A stretch of 64,000 nt of DNA from an uncultured Collinsella sp. (GTDB lineage Bacteria; Actinomycetota; Coriobacteriia; Coriobacteriales; Coriobacteriaceae). The notes under the pieces were generated by a model. It was given only the letters and a program-made list of their open reading frames with translations, was not told the origin of the DNA and did not search any database. Positions 60,602-64,000 of this stretch are shown piece after piece (the first letter of the stretch is position 1; every line of letters begins with the position of its first letter). A program made the translations under genes and the position numbers. Where the stretch lies: contig CAAFGE010000043.1 in assembly GCA_900762355.1 (NCBI GenBank), positions 72,932-136,931 on the forward strand, in the 5' to 3' direction.

Positions 60602-61804
60602 ATGGACGCTAAGTTTACCGAGCTCGTCGAGCAGCTGAACGGCCTCGATTTTAAGGGTATGTACGGCAGCGACTTCCTGCACACTTGGGACAAGACCACC
60701 GATGAGCTCAAGGCTCTCTACATCGTCGCCGACGCCCTGCGCGAGCTGCGCGAGAACAACGTCTCGTCCAAGATCTTCGACTCGGGTCTGGCCGTCTCCC
60801 TGTTCCGCGACAACTCCACCCGTACGCGCTTCTCCTTCTCTAAGGCCGCCAACCTGCTCGGCCTTGAGCTGCAGGACCTGGACGAGAAGAAGTCCCAGAT
60901 CGCCCACGGCGAGACCGTCCGCGAGACCGCTACCATGATCTCCTTCATGGCCGACGTCATCGGCATCCGCGACGACATGTACATCGGCAAGGGCGACGCC
61001 TACATGGCCGAGGTCTCCGAGTCTGTCCAGCAGGCCTACGAGGACGGCGTTCTGGATCACCGTCCCACGCTCATCTCCCTGCAGTCCGATTCCGACCACC
61101 CCACGCAGTCCTCTGCCGACATGCTCTACCTCATCAACGAGTTTGGCGGCCTCGAGAACCTCAAGGGCAAGAAGGTTGCCGTCACCTGGGCCTATTCGCC
61201 CTCTTACGGCAAGCCGCTGTCCTGCCCGCAGTCGCTGATCAGCCTGCTGCCCCGCTTTGGCGTGGACGTCACCCTGGCCCACCCCGAGGGCTACGACCTC
61301 ATGCCCGAGGTCGTCGAGCGCGCCAAGGGCTACGCCGCCGAGTCCGGCACCACCTTTAAGCAGGTCAATACCATGACCGAGGCCTTCGAGGGCGCCGACA
61401 TCGTGATCCCCAAGAGCTGGGCTCCGTTTGCCGCCATGGAGAAGCGTACCAACCTGTACGCCGAGGGCGACGACGCTGGCATCGCAGCGCTCGAGAAGGA
61501 GCTGCTCGCCCAGAACGCCACTCATCAGGATTGGTGCTCCACGACCGAGCTCATGGAGAAGACTGCCAACGGCCAGGACACCATCTTTATGCACCCGCTG
61601 CCCGCCGACATCTCCGGTGTCTCCTGCGAGCACGGCGAGGTTAACGCCGACGTCTTCGACATGCACCGCGTGGGCATGTACAAGGAGGCCAGCTACAAGC
61701 CGTATGCCATCGCAGCCATGATGTTCCTGCAGAAGGTTGCCGATCCCGCCGCTACCCTCAAGGCCCTCGACGAGCGCAACACCGCCCGTTGGTTCCAGGC
61801 CTAA
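60602..61804 (+). CDS. ygeW: YgeW, ATCase/OTCase-family carbamoyltransferase
   Basis: The 400-residue protein has the carbamoyl-phosphate motif STRTR (72-76, within FRDNSTRTRF) and the HPLPAD motif near the C-terminus. In urate fermentation it probably works in the phosphorolytic direction, giving carbamoyl phosphate for ATP synthesis by a carbamate kinase, which is not in this window. GAAAGGAC precedes the ATG at 60602; the frame is open further upstream over the hairpin. Confidence 0.93.
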   Translation: MDAKFTELVEQLNGLDFKGMYGSDFLHTWDKTTDELKALYIVADALRELRENNVSSKIFDSGLAVSLFRDNSTRTRFSFSKAANLLGLELQDLDEKKSQIAHGETVRETATMISFMADVIGIRDDMYIGKGDAYMAEVSESVQQAYEDGVLDHRPTLISLQSDSDHPTQSSADMLYLINEFGGLENLKGKKVAVTWAYSPSYGKPLSCPQSLISLLPRFGVDVTLAHPEGYDLMPEVVERAKGYAAESGTTFKQVNTMTEAFEGADIVIPKSWAPFAAMEKRTNLYAEGDDAGIAALEKELLAQNATHQDWCSTTELMEKTANGQDTIFMHPLPADISGVSCEHGEVNADVFDMHRVGMYKEASYKPYAIAAMMFLQKVADPAATLKALDERNTARWFQA

Positions 61805-61827
61805 AGCCGGGCTGAGGTAAGCCATGT

Positions 61828-61867
61828 AAAGGGGGCGCTCTGCCAACCGGCGGGGTGCCCCTTTTTT
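61828..61867 (+). terminator. Terminator after ygeW
   Basis: AAAGGGG(G)CGC pairs with GGTGCCCCTTT and runs into TTTTTT. Confidence 0.8.
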
Positions 61868-61954
61868 GCATCGCGGGCGTGCGGGATAAGCGCTTTCGAT
61901 GTGGATGCCCGCGGCGCGAGTTATGGGTACGATGGTTTCAGGGGAGGTATCACC

Positions 61955-62569
61955 ATGAAACTTGGATGCGTCATTATGGCCTCGGGCGAGGGCAAGCGGT
62001 TTGGCTCTAACAAGATGCTTGCCGATATCTATGGCGAGCCGCTGATTTCCCGGACCATCGATTCGGTTCCCCGGGGCTTTGACGTCGTGGTTTCGACGCG
62101 TTGGCCCGAGGTCGCCCAGATTTGCGAGGACAAGCATTGCCCGTGCGTGCTGCATGAAGGCGAGCTGCGCAGCGAAAGCGTCCGTGCGGGCCTTTCATGG
62201 GGAGTCGAACGCAACTGGAAAGGTTGCCTCTTTTTGCCGGGCGACCAGCCGCTCGTGAGTTCGGGTTCTTTTGAGGCTATGGTTCGTGCGTTTGACGAGT
62301 GTGGCCGCAAACATCCGGTGCGTCTTGCGTGCAACGGTGAGCCTTCGAGCCCGGTGCTCTTTCCGGCGGAACTGTTCGATGCACTTATGTGTCTTGAGGG
62401 CAAGGACGGCGGCGGTTCGATCCTCAAGGACCGTACCGACGTGGTGCTGGTCGAGGCGCGTGCCTACGAGCTGTGGGACGTCGATACCGCCAAGGGACAG
62501 CAACGCATAACGGAGCATATCGCCGCCTGCTCGTATTTTGATCGCGTGGCCAACTGCATCAATCAATAA
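61955..62569 (+). CDS. MocA/MobA-like molybdenum-cofactor nucleotidyltransferase
   Basis: The 204-residue protein has the NTP-binding MASGEGKRFGSNKML and FLPGDQPLV motifs of the MobA/MocA/YgfJ family. MocA makes molybdopterin cytosine dinucleotide for hydroxylases of the XDH type, so it likely matures the XdhD cofactor. GGGGAGG precedes the ATG. It is followed nine bases later by the hydantoinase gene. Confidence 0.85.
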   Translation: MKLGCVIMASGEGKRFGSNKMLADIYGEPLISRTIDSVPRGFDVVVSTRWPEVAQICEDKHCPCVLHEGELRSESVRAGLSWGVERNWKGCLFLPGDQPLVSSGSFEAMVRAFDECGRKHPVRLACNGEPSSPVLFPAELFDALMCLEGKDGGGSILKDRTDVVLVEARAYELWDVDTAKGQQRITEHIAACSYFDRVANCINQ

Positions 62570-62578
62570 GGAGCAATT

Positions 62579-63946
62579 ATGATCATCATCAAAAACGGCG
62601 CACTCGTGACGCCCCAGGGGCTTCGTCGCGCCGACCTTGCCATGGACGGCGACAAAATCGTGCGGATTGCCGCGGAGATTAAGCCGGGCGAGGACGACAC
62701 CGTGCAGGATGCCACGGGCTGCTGGGTATTCCCCGGCTTTATCGATGGACATACCCATATGCAGTGCTGGACCGGTATGGATTGGACGGCCGATAGCTTT
62801 GAGACCGGCACACGTGCGGCTGCCTGCGGCGGTACCACGACCATCGTGGATTATGCGACGGCCGACCGCGGTGTGACTATGCCCGATGCCTTGGCCGAGT
62901 GGCATCGTCGCGCCGACGGAACTTGCACGGCCAACTACGCCTTTCATATGGCGCTTGCCGAGTGGAACGACCGCAACCGTGCCGACCTTTCGGCCATGCG
63001 CGAGGCGGGCGTGTCGTCGTTCAAGACCTACTTTGCCTATGATCACTTGCGCTTGGACGATGCCGAGACGCTCGAGGTGCTTGAGGAGCTCAAGCGCGTG
63101 GGTGGCATCCTGTGCGTGCACTGCGAGAACGGCACGCTGGTGAACAAGCTGCAGAAGCGCGTGTACGAGCAGGGGATTCACGGGCCCGAGGGCCATGCGC
63201 TCAGCCGTCCGGACGTATGCGAGGGCGAGGCCGTGAGCCGTCTGCTGTATTTGGCGCACCTGGCCGGCGATGCTCCGGTCAACGTGGTGCATCTTTCGAC
63301 CAAGTTGGGGCTCGAGGCCATCCGTGCCGCCAAGGCGCGCGGGCAGAAGAATATCTATGTTGAGACCTGCCCTCAGTATCTGATGCTCGACGATACCTGC
63401 TACTTGGAGCAGGGCGAGGACGGCTTTGCGGGCGCCAAGTACGTGATGAGCCCGCCGCTTCGCCACGCAGGCGACCGTGCGGCTTTGCGCGAGGCGCTTG
63501 TGGCCGGCGAGATCGATACCATCGCCACCGACCACTGCAGCTTTAACCTGCACGGGCAAAAGGACCGCGGGCGCGACGACTTCCGTGCGATTCCCAATGG
63601 CGGGCCCGGTGTGGAGCATCGTCCCGTCGCGATTGCCACGAGCTTTGAGGGACAGCTGGGCCCCGAGGATCTGTGCCGTCTGATGAGCGAGAACCCTGCG
63701 CGCGTTTTTGGTATGTATCCGCGCAAGGGCTGCCTTGCCGAGGGCGCCGATGCCGACGTGTGCGTGTGGGATCCGAGCGCTCGTTGGACAATCAGTGCTG
63801 CGACGCAGCATCAGGCCGTGGACTACACGCCGCTCGAGGGCTTTGAGGCGCACGGTCGTGCCAAGGCCGTTTACGTCAACGGCGTGCTGGCCGCCGTCGA
63901 CGGCGAGCCCACCGGAGCCCAGCCCGGCCGCTACGTCCCCCGTTAG
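62579..63946 (+). CDS. Dihydropyrimidinase/D-hydantoinase-family enzyme
   Basis: The 455-residue cyclic amidohydrolase has the metal motif DGHTHM (His58 and His60), the likely carboxylated Lys149 in VSSFKTYFAY, HCENGTL, VVHLST and the catalytic Asp in IATDHCSF. In urate-degrading gut bacteria the homologue (hyuA/hydA) opens a hydantoin or dihydropyrimidine-like ring intermediate. AAGGAG precedes the ATG. Confidence 0.92.
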   Translation: MIIIKNGALVTPQGLRRADLAMDGDKIVRIAAEIKPGEDDTVQDATGCWVFPGFIDGHTHMQCWTGMDWTADSFETGTRAAACGGTTTIVDYATADRGVTMPDALAEWHRRADGTCTANYAFHMALAEWNDRNRADLSAMREAGVSSFKTYFAYDHLRLDDAETLEVLEELKRVGGILCVHCENGTLVNKLQKRVYEQGIHGPEGHALSRPDVCEGEAVSRLLYLAHLAGDAPVNVVHLSTKLGLEAIRAAKARGQKNIYVETCPQYLMLDDTCYLEQGEDGFAGAKYVMSPPLRHAGDRAALREALVAGEIDTIATDHCSFNLHGQKDRGRDDFRAIPNGGPGVEHRPVAIATSFEGQLGPEDLCRLMSENPARVFGMYPRKGCLAEGADADVCVWDPSARWTISAATQHQAVDYTPLEGFEAHGRAKAVYVNGVLAAVDGEPTGAQPGRYVPR

Positions 63947-64000
63947 CAGCAAGGATGCCGTGCCCCCTCCGCAGTTGCGGTGAAATACGGACCGTTTGGC

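Noticed and set aside
1..64000. tRNA, rRNA and tmRNA genes
   Set aside because: No cloverleaf or rRNA-like stretch was recognised by eye in the non-coding regions; a dedicated scan could still find a divergent one.

Overview
The window looks like a chromosomal segment of a Coriobacteriia gut anaerobe, most likely Collinsella. The evidence is G+C-rich coding DNA, a str cluster without tuf, an all-in-one type II fatty-acid operon using FabK and a fused AccDA, a mannose-family PTS, and an anaerobic purine/urate degradation cluster. The species call is inference from gene content and was not tested by database search.

Layout. 0-0.9 kb: tail of a secreted or surface protein. 0.9-5.0 kb: a repeat-rich leader, then rpsL-rpsG-fusA-rpsJ. 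5.1-16.5 kb: birA, divergent from fabH-acpP-fabK-fabD-fabG-fabF-accB-fabZ-accC-accDA and a lone PTS EIIC. 16.6-18.4 kb: a CDF metal exporter and a histidine phosphatase. 18.5-24.7 kb: a second copy of the leader hairpin, then rplC to rplX, closed by a terminator where rplE would be expected. 24.7-26.2 kb: scar DNA with an IS3 transposase remnant abutting the 3' end of mtnN. 26.4-33.9 kb: LevR-type regulator, PTS EIIB-IIC-IID-IIA, a GH172 (DUF2961) glycosidase and a ROK sugar kinase. 34.0-34.9 kb: more scar DNA (degV remnant, palindromes, tandem repeats). 34.9-40.0 kb: Gfo/Idh/MocA oxidoreductase plus DeoR regulator, RluA-type pseudouridine synthase and a U32 protein. 40.3-51.2 kb: ridA, a YheO-type regulator, an NCS2 purine permease, ssnA, ygfK, a four-cluster ferredoxin and xdhD. 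51.2-56.7 kb: an accessory island with an HTH/membrane module and a DUF4143 ATPase. 56.8-64.0 kb: a second YheO-type regulator, ygeX (dpaL), ygeY, ygeW, a MocA-like nucleotidyltransferase and a dihydropyrimidinase/hydantoinase.

How the genes work together. BirA biotinylates AccB, and AccB/AccC/AccDA supply malonyl-CoA to the Fab enzymes of the same operon. The LevR/PTS/GH172/ROK block reads as import of a phosphorylated fructose-type disaccharide, its cleavage, and phosphorylation of the released sugar. The purine genes match the set known from gut anaerobes that ferment urate: permease, XdhD/YgfK/SsnA for ring reduction and opening, the hydantoinase and YgeW/YgeY/YgeX for carbamoyl and diaminopropionate steps. 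Two related PAS/HTH regulators lie beside the two halves.

The least explained signal is a pair of long hairpins (1202-1330 and 18471-18607). They share an identical 85-nt centre, but their outer arms are unrelated in sequence while still self-complementary in each copy. Each lies upstream of a ribosomal-protein operon.
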